From positions 775 to 64,774 of the forward strand of contig NZ_VOSC01000033.1 in assembly GCF_007997385.1 (NCBI RefSeq): 64,000 nt of DNA, read 5' to 3'. Positions 36,840 to 46,694 of the stretch are shown here, piece after piece. A program made the position numbers and the translations under genes. Position 1 is the stretch's first letter, and each line of letters starts with the position of its first letter. Source of the DNA: Seonamhaeicola algicola. Lineage in GTDB: Bacteria > Bacteroidota > Bacteroidia > Flavobacteriales > Flavobacteriaceae. Under the pieces are notes generated by a model. That model was given only the letters and a program-made list of their open reading frames with translations, made no database searches and was not told the DNA's origin.

Positions 36840-38717
36840 TTACTTATTAAGGTTGTAAGAATATATTGTTTTATCATTGGCTTTATAAAATAAATATCCT
36901 CCAAGCTCATCTACTTCATATTCTGGTTTTTTATCTTTTAGCATAATTTCTTTATCAATTTTACCTGAATCTTTATTCACTTTTACAAGGCCAGCACCAC
37001 CATCTAAATTTGTTAAAATAAATTGGGCATTTTCAGTAGCGGCTGTTGCTTTAAATCTGGTTGATAAATAATCAAAAGAGGCACTTGCAATACCTGCAAA
37101 CATATCGGCAGCTCGTTTTGCTTGTTTTCCTGTTTCATTATAGCTATCTAAATCATTTACACTACCAAAAGCACTACGGTTAGCGCCAGCCTTCATACTC
37201 ATACCAACTGTCATAGCTGTTGATGCTACCGCTAAAACACCACCAGCAATTTTACCAAATGTGCTTCTGCCTGGTGATTTGTAATAGGCATGATAGTTTT
37301 CTTTACCATCAAAGTTTATTAAAGTCATATTTTGGTCTGATGATAAGAAAACGCCACCATTTCTAATTTGCATAGTGTTAGGATCTTCTTTTTCATCAAA
37401 ATTACATTTAGCAAAATCACTTACACTACCTGAATTAGCATCAATAGCCATAATTTTACCATCAGCTGCAATTAAATAACGATTGTTTTTAGCATCAAAA
37501 GTAGAAGCTACCGATGCTGCTCTTTTATATTTTAAAGGTTTGCTCCAAACTTGTTCACCAGTTTTTAAATCTACAATATTGGCATCTTCACTGGTTATGT
37601 AAATTAAACCTTGCGGTGTTTGGGCCATAAGCATAATGTTTTCACCTGTTTTTAAAGGCTTTTTAAATAAGGTATTACCATCAAAAGAAATTTTATTGAT
37701 ACCGCCTTCATACACACCAAATAAAATACCATCATCTTGTACATAAAAATGCTGCACGTAGCCTTTAGTTTTTGGTGCTTTTTCCCATAAATCATCACCT
37801 GTTGCAGCACTAAACATGGTTATTTTAGATTCTGCCTTTGCGCCTAAAGCTCCACTACCACCAGTAACATCGCTAACAACGGCTAAACCTTGTGGCAAAA
37901 TTTCAAAATTGCTAACGTTACCTTTTACTTTGCGTTCTTCTGTCCAGACTTCATTGCCACTAGCATTCAACTTGTAAATTCTTGTGTTTTTACCGTTAGT
38001 TGTGGCTGCAAAGGCATAAATATCGCTTTCGGTTTCATTAGTAGTCATCCAATTAACATTTTTCACTTTGTTTTCCCAAAGCGTTTCTCCTGTTTTAGAT
38101 TTTGCTAAAATACCTTGTGATGTTGGCACCAATAATTTATCTTTTAGAAGCATTGGCGTACCGGTAACCGCAAAGTATTTCATGGTTACTTTTCCTGGTT
38201 TTGTTAAAAAGAATTCATAATCTAAATTACCTGTAGCTAAATCATACACACCTACTTTAGGCGTTACATTTTCAGCTTTACCGCCTCCTTTTTGAAAACC
38301 GCTTACTACTAATTTGTTTTGTGGCATAATAACATCGCAAGTAAATACGTTTTTCCATCCTTTAGATTCAGTTGTAAATAACACCTTTCCTGAAACATGG
38401 TCTATTACCGCTTTTTTAGCCGATAAGTTTGCAATACCTGTTTGCCCCACCATAACGTACGGAGACATAGGTACAAAATTTAACTCTTCTGGTTTTACTC
38501 TGCCGTAATCTGTAAAATTAAATAGTAGTTGGTTGGTATCTGGCTTTATGCCCACCAAACCATCATTGGTTGCAACCACTAAAGTACCTGCAACAGTTAA
38601 AGTCATTTGATTAATGTTTGCACCTAAATTATAGCTATTTTCAGGTGTTTCTGCTTTTTGCGCGTTTAAAATTAGCGTACTAGCTAATAGAAAAACTAAA
38701 GTTTTTAATGTTCTCAT
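36840..38717 (-). CDS. exported PQQ-like beta-propeller protein
   Basis: The 625-residue protein has a Sec signal (ending near LNAQ) and repeated blades of the form GVYDLATGNLDYEF, ITMFSAATGDDLWEK, IVDLKTGEQVWSK and MAIDANSGSVSDF, the YVVDxxTGxxxW pattern of PQQ/BamB-type propellers. Unusually, a Gly/Ala/Met-rich hydrophobic stretch (about 487-520, including GGVLAVASTAMTVGMSMKAG) sits between blades. Single gene. Function unknown; a binding scaffold in the periplasm is plausible. Confidence 0.82.
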   Translation of the reverse strand: MRTLKTLVFLLASTLILNAQKAETPENSYNLGANINQMTLTVAGTLVVATNDGLVGIKPDTNQLLFNFTDYGRVKPEELNFVPMSPYVMVGQTGIANLSAKKAVIDHVSGKVLFTTESKGWKNVFTCDVIMPQNKLVVSGFQKGGGKAENVTPKVGVYDLATGNLDYEFFLTKPGKVTMKYFAVTGTPMLLKDKLLVPTSQGILAKSKTGETLWENKVKNVNWMTTNETESDIYAFAATTNGKNTRIYKLNASGNEVWTEERKVKGNVSNFEILPQGLAVVSDVTGGSGALGAKAESKITMFSAATGDDLWEKAPKTKGYVQHFYVQDDGILFGVYEGGINKISFDGNTLFKKPLKTGENIMLMAQTPQGLIYITSEDANIVDLKTGEQVWSKPLKYKRAASVASTFDAKNNRYLIAADGKIMAIDANSGSVSDFAKCNFDEKEDPNTMQIRNGGVFLSSDQNMTLINFDGKENYHAYYKSPGRSTFGKIAGGVLAVASTAMTVGMSMKAGANRSAFGSVNDLDSYNETGKQAKRAADMFAGIASASFDYLSTRFKATAATENAQFILTNLDGGAGLVKVNKDSGKIDKEIMLKDKKPEYEVDELGGYLFYKANDKTIYSYNLNK

Positions 38718-38747
38718 TGTTGAATTTGGTTAATGTTAATTAGCTTA

Positions 38748-39293
38748 TTACAGTACTTGTTTGTTCAAATCAAAAGAACCTTCTGTAATGTTTTTTATAG
38801 AGTTATTGCCGTTTACGTTTTTACATGTAAAACTAAACGTGCCTTTAATTTTAGTATCTGTTTCTTCGGTAATTGTTATAGAACCTACTTTAGTATCGTC
38901 ATAAGGTGCTTGCCAAATTTCGGTTGTTGATGCTGTAGGGTTATTAATATTCACATCGGTTTCAGAGTAACTGGCAACATTTGTTATTGCTAAATTGGCG
39001 CCTGTAAAATCGTAAGTGCCCGCGCCTTCATACCCAAAAACGGTCATTGAAAACGCTTTACCATCACTGTTTGTAGCAATAATCATTAAACTTTTTGCTG
39101 TTGAACTTACGTTTGAAATGGTTGCTGAAGAAGATATTTCGAATGATTTATACGAAGTTCCATCTACATTTGCCACTAAAATACCTGATGCTGCTTTTAT
39201 ATCGCCATCAGAATCATCAGAAGATGAACATGACACGAATACCATTGATAAAATAATAACTACTGATAATGCTTGTTTTTTGAAGTGTTTCAT
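38748..39293 (-). CDS. DUF6252-like lipoprotein
   Basis: The protein is about 181 residues from the ATG at 39293, which gives a proper lipoprotein signal (MKHFKKQALSVVIILSMV, then SCSSSDDSD); the longer frame up to 39338 adds a charged, unlikely leader. The body shows MTVFGYEGAGTYDF and a C-terminal GTFSFTCKNVNG, as in the small beta-rich DUF6252 lipoproteins of Flavobacteriia. Surface or periplasmic; function unknown. Confidence 0.8.
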   Translation of the reverse strand: MKHFKKQALSVVIILSMVFVSCSSSDDSDGDIKAASGILVANVDGTSYKSFEISSSATISNVSSTAKSLMIIATNSDGKAFSMTVFGYEGAGTYDFTGANLAITNVASYSETDVNINNPTASTTEIWQAPYDDTKVGSITITEETDTKIKGTFSFTCKNVNGNNSIKNITEGSFDLNKQVL

Positions 39294-39403
39294 TTTGTTG
39301 ATTTTTTTATGATTAATAGCATCACAAAACTGCAACAAAGCACAAGCGAAATCAATACGATGAATTACGTATATTTTGATTTACCGGTATACGATTTTAA
39401 ATT

Positions 39404-40369
39404 TTAAAAAGACATATGTGGAAAGCTTTTACTCAAGGCCTGTTTTTTACTTTCCAATTTTTGAAGAAATTTTTTGTGTGCTTCAGAATTTGGATTAAAT
39501 GGTTTATGCTGAAGTCCTTTTTGAATAGCATCTACATTTTCCATTGTTTTCACTGCTTTTTCTGAAATCCATACGTATTTAAACGCTTCCCAAATATAAT
39601 TGATAGCAGTTTGGCTAGGGTGAATCATATCTTCGGCATAAAAACGGTAATCACGCAACTCATCCATCATTATTTCATAAGAAGGAAAGTAGTACAATTG
39701 GTTATTTTCTGTTAATAATTGTGCTTTAATAACCTCATGTATGGCTGAAATTAAATGCGCCTTGCTTTGGGTGTTTTCTATAAAACCATCTTTTACGTGC
39801 CTAATTGGCGACACCGTAAATATAACCGACGCTTTTTTATTTACAGTTGTTATAAGCTTAATTATATTTTGAAGTGAAGCCACAATAGCATTTACTGAAA
39901 GTAATTTTTTATCAAAATACTTTTGCTCAATTTTATGGCAGTTAGCCACCGTATTATTATTTTCTAAAAACGAATAAACCCACGCTGTACCTAACGTAAT
40001 AACAATATGTGTTGCTTTTTTAAGTTGATGGCAACTTGAGTTAATACTATCATTTAAGTGTTCAAGCAAATTATCTTTTGACGGATTACTTAATTTTGAG
40101 TGTACATCAAAACAGTGCCATTGCTCATTATGAAAAAAGACCTCATTTTCAGAATAATACGCTAAGCTAAGTGATTTTTCAATTAGTTTTTCAATGGCTT
40201 TAGGATGAAATAAAATACCAAACGGATTAACCTTATTATTAAACTTAAAATACGCCAACTTTTCACCTATATTTTCAACAAAACACGAGCCTAACAACAG
40301 TATATTAGACTCGTAATTTATTAAATTATTGGTTTGTTTAAATAATGGTATGCTGGTTTGAAGTTTCAT
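39404..40369 (-). CDS. GSCFA domain protein
   Basis: The 321-residue protein carries the family's signature GSCFVENIGEKL near residue 27, then NPFGILFHPKAIEKLI, TLGTAWVYSF, VSPIRHVKDGF and HPSQTAINYIWEAF. These blocks resemble SGNH/GDSL-type hydrolases, with the Ser in GSCF and the Asp/His in DMIHPS. The natural substrate is unknown. It lies 32 bases downstream of alaS and is probably cotranscribed with it. Confidence 0.93.
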   Translation of the reverse strand: MKLQTSIPLFKQTNNLINYESNILLLGSCFVENIGEKLAYFKFNNKVNPFGILFHPKAIEKLIEKSLSLAYYSENEVFFHNEQWHCFDVHSKLSNPSKDNLLEHLNDSINSSCHQLKKATHIVITLGTAWVYSFLENNNTVANCHKIEQKYFDKKLLSVNAIVASLQNIIKLITTVNKKASVIFTVSPIRHVKDGFIENTQSKAHLISAIHEVIKAQLLTENNQLYYFPSYEIMMDELRDYRFYAEDMIHPSQTAINYIWEAFKYVWISEKAVKTMENVDAIQKGLQHKPFNPNSEAHKKFLQKLESKKQALSKSFPHMSF

Positions 40370-40401
40370 TTTTACTTTAACCTTAACGCCTTGGCGTGAA
40401 C

Positions 40402-43014
40402 TTAATTTAAGTAAGCTTTCGCCTCTTTTAAAGCCGCTTCAATTCCACTAGGATTTTTACCGCCAGCGGTTGCAAAAAACGGCTGACCACCTCCTCCTCC
40501 TTGAATAAATTTACCTAGTTCTCGTACTACTTGTCCTGCATTTAAATCTTTATTGGCTACTAATTCTTTAGAAATATAGCACGATAATAATGCTTTTCCA
40601 TTTTGTTCAGCTGCTAACAAAAGGAATAAATTATTGTATTGTCCGCCTAATTCAAAAGCTACATCTTTTATACCAGCTGCATCTAAATCTACTTTTTTAG
40701 CTAAAAATTGAATACCGTTAACATCAACCAATTCGCCTTTTAATTCGCCTTTAATATTTTTAGCTTTATCTTTTAATAAGGCTTCTATTTGCTTTTTTAA
40801 GCTACTATTTTCTTCTTGTAAATTTTGAAGTGCTTTAACAGGTTCTTTAGCATTATTTAGTAAATCTTTCATTTCAAAAAATGCTCTATTATTTTCTTGG
40901 TAGAAATCTTTAACAGCATCATTTGTAATGGCTTCAATTCTTCTAATACCTGCTGCCACTGCACTTTCTGATGTTATTTTAAAATGCCAAATATCGGCTG
41001 TATTTTTTACGTGTGTACCGCCACAAAGCTCAATAGATTGCCCAAAACGAATAGCTCTTACCGTATCGCCATATTTTTCACCAAACAAAGCCATAGCTCC
41101 TTGGGCAATAGCTTCATCCATTGGAATATTTCGTTTTTCTTCTAAAGGTAATTTACCATCAATTCTGGCGTTTACAAAGTTTTCTACATCGCGTAACTCA
41201 TCAACGGTTAATTTTGAAAAGTGTGAAAAATCAAATCGTAGGTATTTTGAGTGTACTGCACTTCCCTTTTGCTCTACGTGTGTGCCTAAAACTTCGCGTA
41301 ATGCTTGGTGTAATAAGTGTGTTGCTGTGTGGTTACACTCTGTACGGTAACGCTGTTTAGCATCAACAACAGCTTTAAATGCTGCTTCTACATTTTTAGG
41401 CAAGTTTTTGGTAAAATGAATAATTACGTTGTTTTCTTTTTTGGTATCTAAAATATAAACCACATCGCCGTTTACATCTTCTAAATAGCCTTTATCACCT
41501 ACTTGCCCACCGCCTTCAGCATAAAATGGTGTTAAATTGAATACTAATTGATACATATCACCTTCTTTTTTTGAGGTTACTTTTCTGTATCGTGTTATTT
41601 TTACGTTGGCTTCTAAAGCATCATAGCCAATAAACTCTTGGTCGGCATCATTAATTAAAACCGTCCAATCATCTGTACTCATTTCACTTGCCGCACGCGA
41701 TCTGTCTTTTTGTTTTTGAAGTTCTTTATTAAAACCAGCTTCATCTAACTTATAGCCGTTTTCACCTAAAATTAACGATGTTAAATCTATTGGAAAACCA
41801 TAAGTATCATATAATTCGAAAGCCTTTTCACCTGAAACCGTATGGCCTTTTGTTTCTTCAACAATTCTATTTAAAAGAATTAAACCTTGCTCTAAAGTTC
41901 TTAAAAACGATTGTTCTTCTTCTTTTATAACATTTTGAATTAATTGCTTTTGTTGTTTTAATTCTGGGAAAGCGCTTCCCATTTTTTCACTTAGCACATC
42001 AACTAACCTGTAAATAAAAGGTTCTTTTTTATCTAAAAATGTAAAGCCGTAACGTACAGCTCTACGTAAAATGCGCCTAATTACATAGCCTGCACCGTTA
42101 TTACTTGGTAGTTGGCCATCGGCTATTGAAAAAGCTACTGCACGCACGTGGTCTGATATTACGCGAATGGCAACATCAACTTTTTCATCTTTGCTGTAAT
42201 TTTTACCTGTAATGGTTTCAACCTCTCTAATTAATGGTGTAAACACATCAGTATCATAATTACTTTGTACGTTTTGTAGCACCATACATAAACGTTCAAA
42301 ACCCATACCAGTATCAATGTGTTTATTTGGTAGCGGTTCTAAAGAGCCGTTTGCTTTACGGTTGTATTGCATAAATACAAGGTTCCATATTTCTACCACC
42401 TGCGGATGATCCATATTCACTAAATCTTTACCATCAACTTTGGCTTTTTCTTCAGCCGAACGTATATCTACGTGAATTTCGCTACATGGGCCACAAGGTC
42501 CTTGATCACCCATTTCCCAGAAATTATCTTTTTTGTTTCCTTTTAAAATGCGGTTTTCAGGTACGTGCTTCTTCCATAAATCATAAGCCTCGGTATCCAT
42601 AGGTAATTTATCGCCTTCATCACCTTCAAAAACAGTAACGTATAAAATATCTTTATCTATTTTAAAAACTTCGGTTAAAAGTTCCCAAGCCCAAGCAATG
42701 GCTTCTTCTTTAAAATAATCGCCAAAACTCCAGTTTCCAAGCATTTCAAAAAGTGTGTGGTGGTATGTATCATAACCAACTTCTTCTAAATCATTGTGTT
42801 TACCTGAAACGCGTAAGCATTTTTGAGAATCTGCTATTCTGCTGCTTTTAGGTTCGGCATTGCCTAAAAAGAATTCTTTAAACGGTGCCATACCAGAATT
42901 AACAAACATTAACGTAGGGTCATCTTTTAACACCATTGGTGCCGATGGTACTATGGCATGTTGTTTATCTTTAAAAAAATTTAAAAACGTAGCTCTAATT
43001 TCTTGTGACTTCAT
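40402..43014 (-). CDS. alaS: alanine--tRNA ligase
   Basis: The 870-residue AlaRS has the class II aminoacylation core (about 1-240, [15 protein letters not shown]-like and the [12 protein letters not shown] segment), a tRNA-recognition domain, the editing domain with HTATHLLH (about 565-572) and CGGTH (about 667-671), and the C-Ala domain ending with [15 protein letters not shown] (about 840). Normal length. The ATG at 43014 is divergent from the M23 peptidase gene across 221 bases. Confidence 0.98.
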   Translation of the reverse strand: MKSQEIRATFLNFFKDKQHAIVPSAPMVLKDDPTLMFVNSGMAPFKEFFLGNAEPKSSRIADSQKCLRVSGKHNDLEEVGYDTYHHTLFEMLGNWSFGDYFKEEAIAWAWELLTEVFKIDKDILYVTVFEGDEGDKLPMDTEAYDLWKKHVPENRILKGNKKDNFWEMGDQGPCGPCSEIHVDIRSAEEKAKVDGKDLVNMDHPQVVEIWNLVFMQYNRKANGSLEPLPNKHIDTGMGFERLCMVLQNVQSNYDTDVFTPLIREVETITGKNYSKDEKVDVAIRVISDHVRAVAFSIADGQLPSNNGAGYVIRRILRRAVRYGFTFLDKKEPFIYRLVDVLSEKMGSAFPELKQQKQLIQNVIKEEEQSFLRTLEQGLILLNRIVEETKGHTVSGEKAFELYDTYGFPIDLTSLILGENGYKLDEAGFNKELQKQKDRSRAASEMSTDDWTVLINDADQEFIGYDALEANVKITRYRKVTSKKEGDMYQLVFNLTPFYAEGGGQVGDKGYLEDVNGDVVYILDTKKENNVIIHFTKNLPKNVEAAFKAVVDAKQRYRTECNHTATHLLHQALREVLGTHVEQKGSAVHSKYLRFDFSHFSKLTVDELRDVENFVNARIDGKLPLEEKRNIPMDEAIAQGAMALFGEKYGDTVRAIRFGQSIELCGGTHVKNTADIWHFKITSESAVAAGIRRIEAITNDAVKDFYQENNRAFFEMKDLLNNAKEPVKALQNLQEENSSLKKQIEALLKDKAKNIKGELKGELVDVNGIQFLAKKVDLDAAGIKDVAFELGGQYNNLFLLLAAEQNGKALLSCYISKELVANKDLNAGQVVRELGKFIQGGGGGQPFFATAGGKNPSGIEAALKEAKAYLN

Positions 43015-43169
43015 GAATGCAGATTTGCTCTTTTTTTGTTAAATTATTTAAATTGTAAAACAATTTTTATCTTTACTCACCAAATTTTATTTTACTTTGG
43101 TGTTAGTGTACCTATTTAGCTTTAAAATTAGTACCAAACATTAAAAACAATAATTACAGGTTTGGCACG

Positions 43170-43193
43170 TTAGCTTTAAAATTTTAAGCTAAT
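43170..43193. other. near-palindrome upstream of the M23 peptidase gene
   Basis: TTAGCTTTAAAATTTTAAGCTAA is an inverted repeat with one extra T in the left arm. A related half (TTAGCTTTAAAATTA) occurs about 50 bases upstream. It may be a binding site or AT-rich structure between alaS and the peptidase gene. Confidence 0.35.
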
Positions 43194-43235
43194 TAGGTTT
43201 AGATAATCTCATGCAAAAATAGAATAAATAACGTA

Positions 43236-44207
43236 ATGAGTAAGGTAAAATATTACTACGATCCAGAATCACTTTCTTACCGAAAAATTGAGCGTAAAAA
43301 AAGAACTACGTTTAAGTACGCTTTTTTGTTTTTATTAGCTGCTTGTTTATTTGCTTTTGGCTTTGTTTTTATTGCAGGACAATATATTGAATCTCCTAAA
43401 GAAAAAGCCTTAAAGCGCGAATTACAAAACATGCAATTTCAGTTTGAAATTCTGAATAAAAAAATGGATGAAGCCGAAGCCGTTTTAGCTAATGTGGCCG
43501 ATAGAGATAATAATTTATACCGTGTTTATTTTGAAGCAAACCCAATACCTGATGAGCAACGAAAAGCAGGGTTTGGTGGTATTAACCGCTATAAAGATTT
43601 AGCTGGTTATGATAATTCTAAACTTATTATGGAAACCACAAAACGTTTAGATATTTTACAAAAACAAATTGTAGTACAATCAAAATCTTTAGATGAAGTT
43701 GCTTTACTTGCCGAAGAAAAAGAAAAGTTACTAGCTGCAATTCCTGCTATTCAACCTGTTAGCAATGAAGACTTAACGCGTATGGCTTCGGGTTATGGTA
43801 TGCGTACAGATCCCTTTACCAAAGTTAGAAAAATGCACAAAGGCATGGATTTTACAGCACCTCGTGGCACACCAATTTACGCCAGTGGCGATGGTATTGT
43901 AGTACGAGCAGATTCTGGTTCTAGCGGCTACGGAAAACATATTAGAATAGACCACGGGTTTGGCTACATTAGCCTTTATGCCCACTTATACAAATACAAC
44001 GTACGCAAAAACCAAAAGGTAAAACGCGGTGATTTAATTGGTTTTGTTGGTAGCACAGGACGTTCGCAAGCACCCCACTTACATTATGAAATTAGAAAAG
44101 ATGGCGTAAATATTAACCCTATTAATTTTTACTACGGAAGTTTAACTGCCGAAGAGTTTAGCGAAATGCTTGAACACGCTTCAATGGAAAACCAATCATT
44201 AGACTAA
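43236..44207 (+). CDS. M23 family metallopeptidase (membrane-anchored)
   Basis: The 323-residue protein has one N-terminal transmembrane helix (about 27-47), a coiled-coil stretch (about 55-80 and 130-170) and a C-terminal LytM/M23 domain (about 185-310) with MHKGMDF (His and Asp zinc ligands) and APHLHYEIR. It should act on peptidoglycan cross-links or regulate such enzymes. Its stop overlaps the ATG of the MerR gene (TAATG), so the two are translationally coupled. Confidence 0.95.
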   Translation: MSKVKYYYDPESLSYRKIERKKRTTFKYAFLFLLAACLFAFGFVFIAGQYIESPKEKALKRELQNMQFQFEILNKKMDEAEAVLANVADRDNNLYRVYFEANPIPDEQRKAGFGGINRYKDLAGYDNSKLIMETTKRLDILQKQIVVQSKSLDEVALLAEEKEKLLAAIPAIQPVSNEDLTRMASGYGMRTDPFTKVRKMHKGMDFTAPRGTPIYASGDGIVVRADSGSSGYGKHIRIDHGFGYISLYAHLYKYNVRKNQKVKRGDLIGFVGSTGRSQAPHLHYEIRKDGVNINPINFYYGSLTAEEFSEMLEHASMENQSLD

Positions 44208-44536
44208 TGCATATTAATTTACCCAACAAACGTTATTACGGCATAGGCGAAGTTGCCAAAGCCTTTGATGTAAACACATCATTAATAAGATTTTGGGAAA
44301 AAGAATTTGACATTTTAAAGCCTAAAAAAAACGCAAAAGGCAACCGTAAATTTACTCCCGAAGACATAAAAAACCTTAAGTTTATATATCACTTAGTAAA
44401 AGAACGCGGGTTTACACTAGAAGGCGCTAAAATTCATTTAAAAGAAGAAAAAAAAGAAGCTTTAAGTAATTTTGAAATAATTAATAAACTTGAAGATATT
44501 AAAGAGCAACTGCTTAAAATAAAAGAACACCTTTGA
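44207..44536 (+). CDS. MerR family transcriptional regulator, short
   Basis: The 109-residue protein has the winged helix-turn-helix of MerR (about 5-75): YYGIGEVAKAFDVNTSLIRFWEKEFDIL and FTPEDIKNLKFIYHLVKERGFTLEGAKIHL. It lacks an effector domain; the tail is a short helix that may dimerise. It is coupled to the M23 peptidase gene, an arrangement common in Flavobacteriia. Confidence 0.93.
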   Translation: MHINLPNKRYYGIGEVAKAFDVNTSLIRFWEKEFDILKPKKNAKGNRKFTPEDIKNLKFIYHLVKERGFTLEGAKIHLKEEKKEALSNFEIINKLEDIKEQLLKIKEHL

Positions 44537-44644
44537 AACGTTTACGTAAATTTACACGCTCTAAAAAAAATTTAAAATAAGTAACATTTTAAACAAAGTT
44601 GTGTCATACATTTATAACCATTAACATTATAAACTAACATTATT

Positions 44645-45232
44645 ATGAAAAAATTTTTACCATGGATTGTTGTTGGAATTCTAGCAATAGGCCTATATTC
44701 TTGGGGAAAAGGATTTAACAATACAGCTGTTGAGCATGAAGCTAATGCTAAAACAGCGTGGTCTAACGTTGAAAGCGCTTACCAACGTAGAGCCGATTTA
44801 ATACCTAATTTAGTATCAACCGTAAAAGGATATGCTGCGCATGAAAAAGAAACTTTAGAAGGTGTTATTAAAGCACGCTCTGAAGCCACAAAAACAACTA
44901 TTGATGCCAACAATTTAACACCAGAAACCATGGCTCAATTTCAACAAGCACAACAAGGGCTAACAGGTGCTTTATCTAAATTATTATTAACAGTAGAGCG
45001 CTACCCAGAGTTAAAGGCAAACCAAAACTTTTTAGAGCTACAATCTCAATTAGAAGGTACTGAAAATCGTATAAATGTAGAACGTAATCGTTATAACCAA
45101 ATAGTTAACACTTACGATATTCATATAAAAAAATTCCCAGGAAGCTTATTAGCAGGCCTATTTGGTTTTGAAGAAATGCCAAGATATAAAAGCGATCCTG
45201 GAAGTGAAAAAGCACCTAAAGTAGAATTTTAA
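44645..45232 (+). CDS. LemA family protein
   Basis: The 195-residue protein has one N-terminal transmembrane segment and the LemA helical domain: AWSNVESAYQRRADLIPNLV (about 38-57), AHEKETLEGVIKARSEAT and RYPELKANQNFLELQSQLEG. LemA proteins are membrane-anchored helical bundles of uncertain function, often beside TPM-domain genes as here. It overlaps the next gene by one base (TAATG). Confidence 0.95.
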   Translation: MKKFLPWIVVGILAIGLYSWGKGFNNTAVEHEANAKTAWSNVESAYQRRADLIPNLVSTVKGYAAHEKETLEGVIKARSEATKTTIDANNLTPETMAQFQQAQQGLTGALSKLLLTVERYPELKANQNFLELQSQLEGTENRINVERNRYNQIVNTYDIHIKKFPGSLLAGLFGFEEMPRYKSDPGSEKAPKVEF

Positions 45233-45669
45233 TGTCTAAAATAGAAGATTTCCTTTCTGCAACTGAAGAACAAGAAATTATTGAAGCCATAAGGCTAGCA
45301 GAGCTAAACACTTCTGGAGAGATACGCGTACACATTGAAAAAACTTGCAATGGTAACGCCTCTAAAAGAGCTTTAGAAGTGTTTTATATGCTTAAAATGG
45401 AAAATACCAAAGCGCAAAATGGCGTTATAATTTATGTAGCAGTAGAAGACAAAACCTTCGCTATTTATGGTGATAAAGGTATTAATGACTTAGTTGAAGC
45501 TGATTTTTGGGACAGTACAAAAAACAGCATTCAGCAGCAGTTTAAAAAAGGAAATTTTAAACAAGGTTTAGTTGATGGTATTACTAAAGCAGGTAATGCT
45601 TTAAAACATTATTTCCCATATACCAAAAATGACACAAACGAACTTTCAAACGATATTTCAAAAGGATAA
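45232..45669 (+). CDS. TPM domain protein, cytosolic-type
   Basis: The 145-residue protein carries a TPM_phosphatase-type domain without a signal peptide: QEIIEAIRLAELNTSGEIRVHIEK, ALEVFYMLKMENTKAQNGVIIYVA and FAIYGDKGINDLVEADFWDS. It is coupled to lemA upstream and 9 bases from the second TPM gene. In other organisms TPM proteins are linked to membrane or photosystem maintenance; the role here is unknown. Confidence 0.92.
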   Translation: MSKIEDFLSATEEQEIIEAIRLAELNTSGEIRVHIEKTCNGNASKRALEVFYMLKMENTKAQNGVIIYVAVEDKTFAIYGDKGINDLVEADFWDSTKNSIQQQFKKGNFKQGLVDGITKAGNALKHYFPYTKNDTNELSNDISKG

Positions 45670-45675
45670 AATTAC

Positions 45676-45713
45676 AGTATGCAGTATTCAGTAAAAAGTA
45701 ATCAGTGTTCCGT
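45676..45713 (+). repeat. degenerate CAGTATT-type short repeats
   Basis: Just after the stop of the first TPM gene, CAGTATG, CAGTATT, CAGTAAA and TCAGTGTT follow one another as degenerate copies of a seven-base motif. They overlap the possible start of the second TPM gene. Confidence 0.55.
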
Positions 45714-46599
45714 TGGTTGTACTCCAAATACTTACAGTAGTATGCACAACGCTTATATTACTTTATTTGAAAAAAAAGCTACCACAACATTTACTGCGTT
45801 TAAAAAACTGTTATTATTACTATTAATTTTTACAACTTCAATTGGGTTTGCGCAATTTGACATTCCTGAAAAACCTAAATTCCAAACAAGTGTTTATGAT
45901 TATATAAACTTGTTGCATCCCTCTCAAAAAGATAATTTAGAGCGTAAACTTGTAAAATATTCTGATACGACTTCAACCCAAATTGTTGTTGCTATAATAA
46001 ACTCAACAAACGGTGAAGACATTAATTATTTAGGTGCTCAATGGGGTGAAAAATGGGGTATTGGGCAAGACAACAAAGACAATGGTATATTAATTTTATT
46101 GGCAAAAAATGATCGTAGAATTGCTATTAACACGGGTTATGGCATTGAATACTTATTAACGGATGCCTTATCTAAACGTATTATTGAGCGCGACATAATA
46201 CCCTACTTTAAACAAAATAATTACTTTGGCGGTTTAAACCGTGGTGCCGATGCCATTTTTGAAGTTTTAAATGGTGAATACAAAGGTTCTAGGCAACAAA
46301 ACAGCAGTGGTGAATTTCCGGTAGGTTTAGTTGTTATGCTGCTTTTTATATTCTTTATTATTTTAATTTCAATTTCAAAAAACCGACGTGGTGGTGGCGG
46401 AAACCGTGGAAACCGAACTGATGGTACCAGTATTTTAGATGCTATTATTTTAAGTAATATGGGGCGTGGTAGTTACCGTGGCTCTTCTGGTAGCAGTGGC
46501 TGGGGTAGCTCTGGAGGCGGTTGGTCATCAGGTGGTGGTTTTGGCGGTGGCTTTGGTGGCGGTAGTTTTGGTGGTGGTGGTGCTTCTGGCGGTTGGTAA
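45679..46599 (+). CDS. TPM domain protein, exported, Gly-rich C-terminus (YgcG-like)
   Basis: The domain order is signal peptide (core LLLLLLIFTTSIGFAQ), TPM domain (about 85-205, VYDYINLLHPSQKDNLERKL and the GYGIEYLLTDALSKRIIERDIIPYF segment), one transmembrane helix (about 213-232) and a Gly/Ser-rich tail ending GGGGASGGW. The start is uncertain: ATG 45679 gives 306 residues, but its first codons fall in CAGTATT-type repeat DNA, while the ATG at 45742 gives about 285 residues and a more ordinary leader. Third gene of the LemA/TPM operon. Confidence 0.9.
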   Translation: MQYSVKSNQCSVGCTPNTYSSMHNAYITLFEKKATTTFTAFKKLLLLLLIFTTSIGFAQFDIPEKPKFQTSVYDYINLLHPSQKDNLERKLVKYSDTTSTQIVVAIINSTNGEDINYLGAQWGEKWGIGQDNKDNGILILLAKNDRRIAINTGYGIEYLLTDALSKRIIERDIIPYFKQNNYFGGLNRGADAIFEVLNGEYKGSRQQNSSGEFPVGLVVMLLFIFFIILISISKNRRGGGGNRGNRTDGTSILDAIILSNMGRGSYRGSSGSSGWGSSGGGWSSGGGFGGGFGGGSFGGGGASGGW

Positions 46600-46602
46600 T
46601 TT

Positions 46603-46690
46603 TTAGTTGTTAATTGCTTACTGTTTTTAAAAAAGTATTGCCCTTAACAACTAACAACTAACAACTAACAACTAACAACTAACAACTAAC
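46603..46690 (+). repeat. AACAACT heptamer array with inverted outlier
   Basis: Six perfect head-to-tail copies of AACAACT occupy 46646-46687, with a partial seventh to 46690. TTAGTTGTTAA (46603-46613) upstream is the exact inverse complement of 46644-46654 and could pair with the array to form a terminator-like hairpin between the convergent TPM and der genes. Confidence 0.9.
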
Positions 46691-46694
46691 AAAA

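Noticed and set aside
40928-41350. 140-residue plus-strand frame inside alaS
   Set aside because: It lies wholly antisense to well-supported AlaRS codons, has no recognisable domain and follows the codon pattern of the opposite strand.
43015-43235. T-box or other tRNA-sensing leader for alaS
   Set aside because: No T-box motif or terminator/antiterminator pair is visible on the minus strand, and T-boxes are not expected in Bacteroidota.
46646-46690. Heptamer array considered as a CRISPR
   Set aside because: The units are 7 bases long with no spacers between them; it is a simple tandem repeat.
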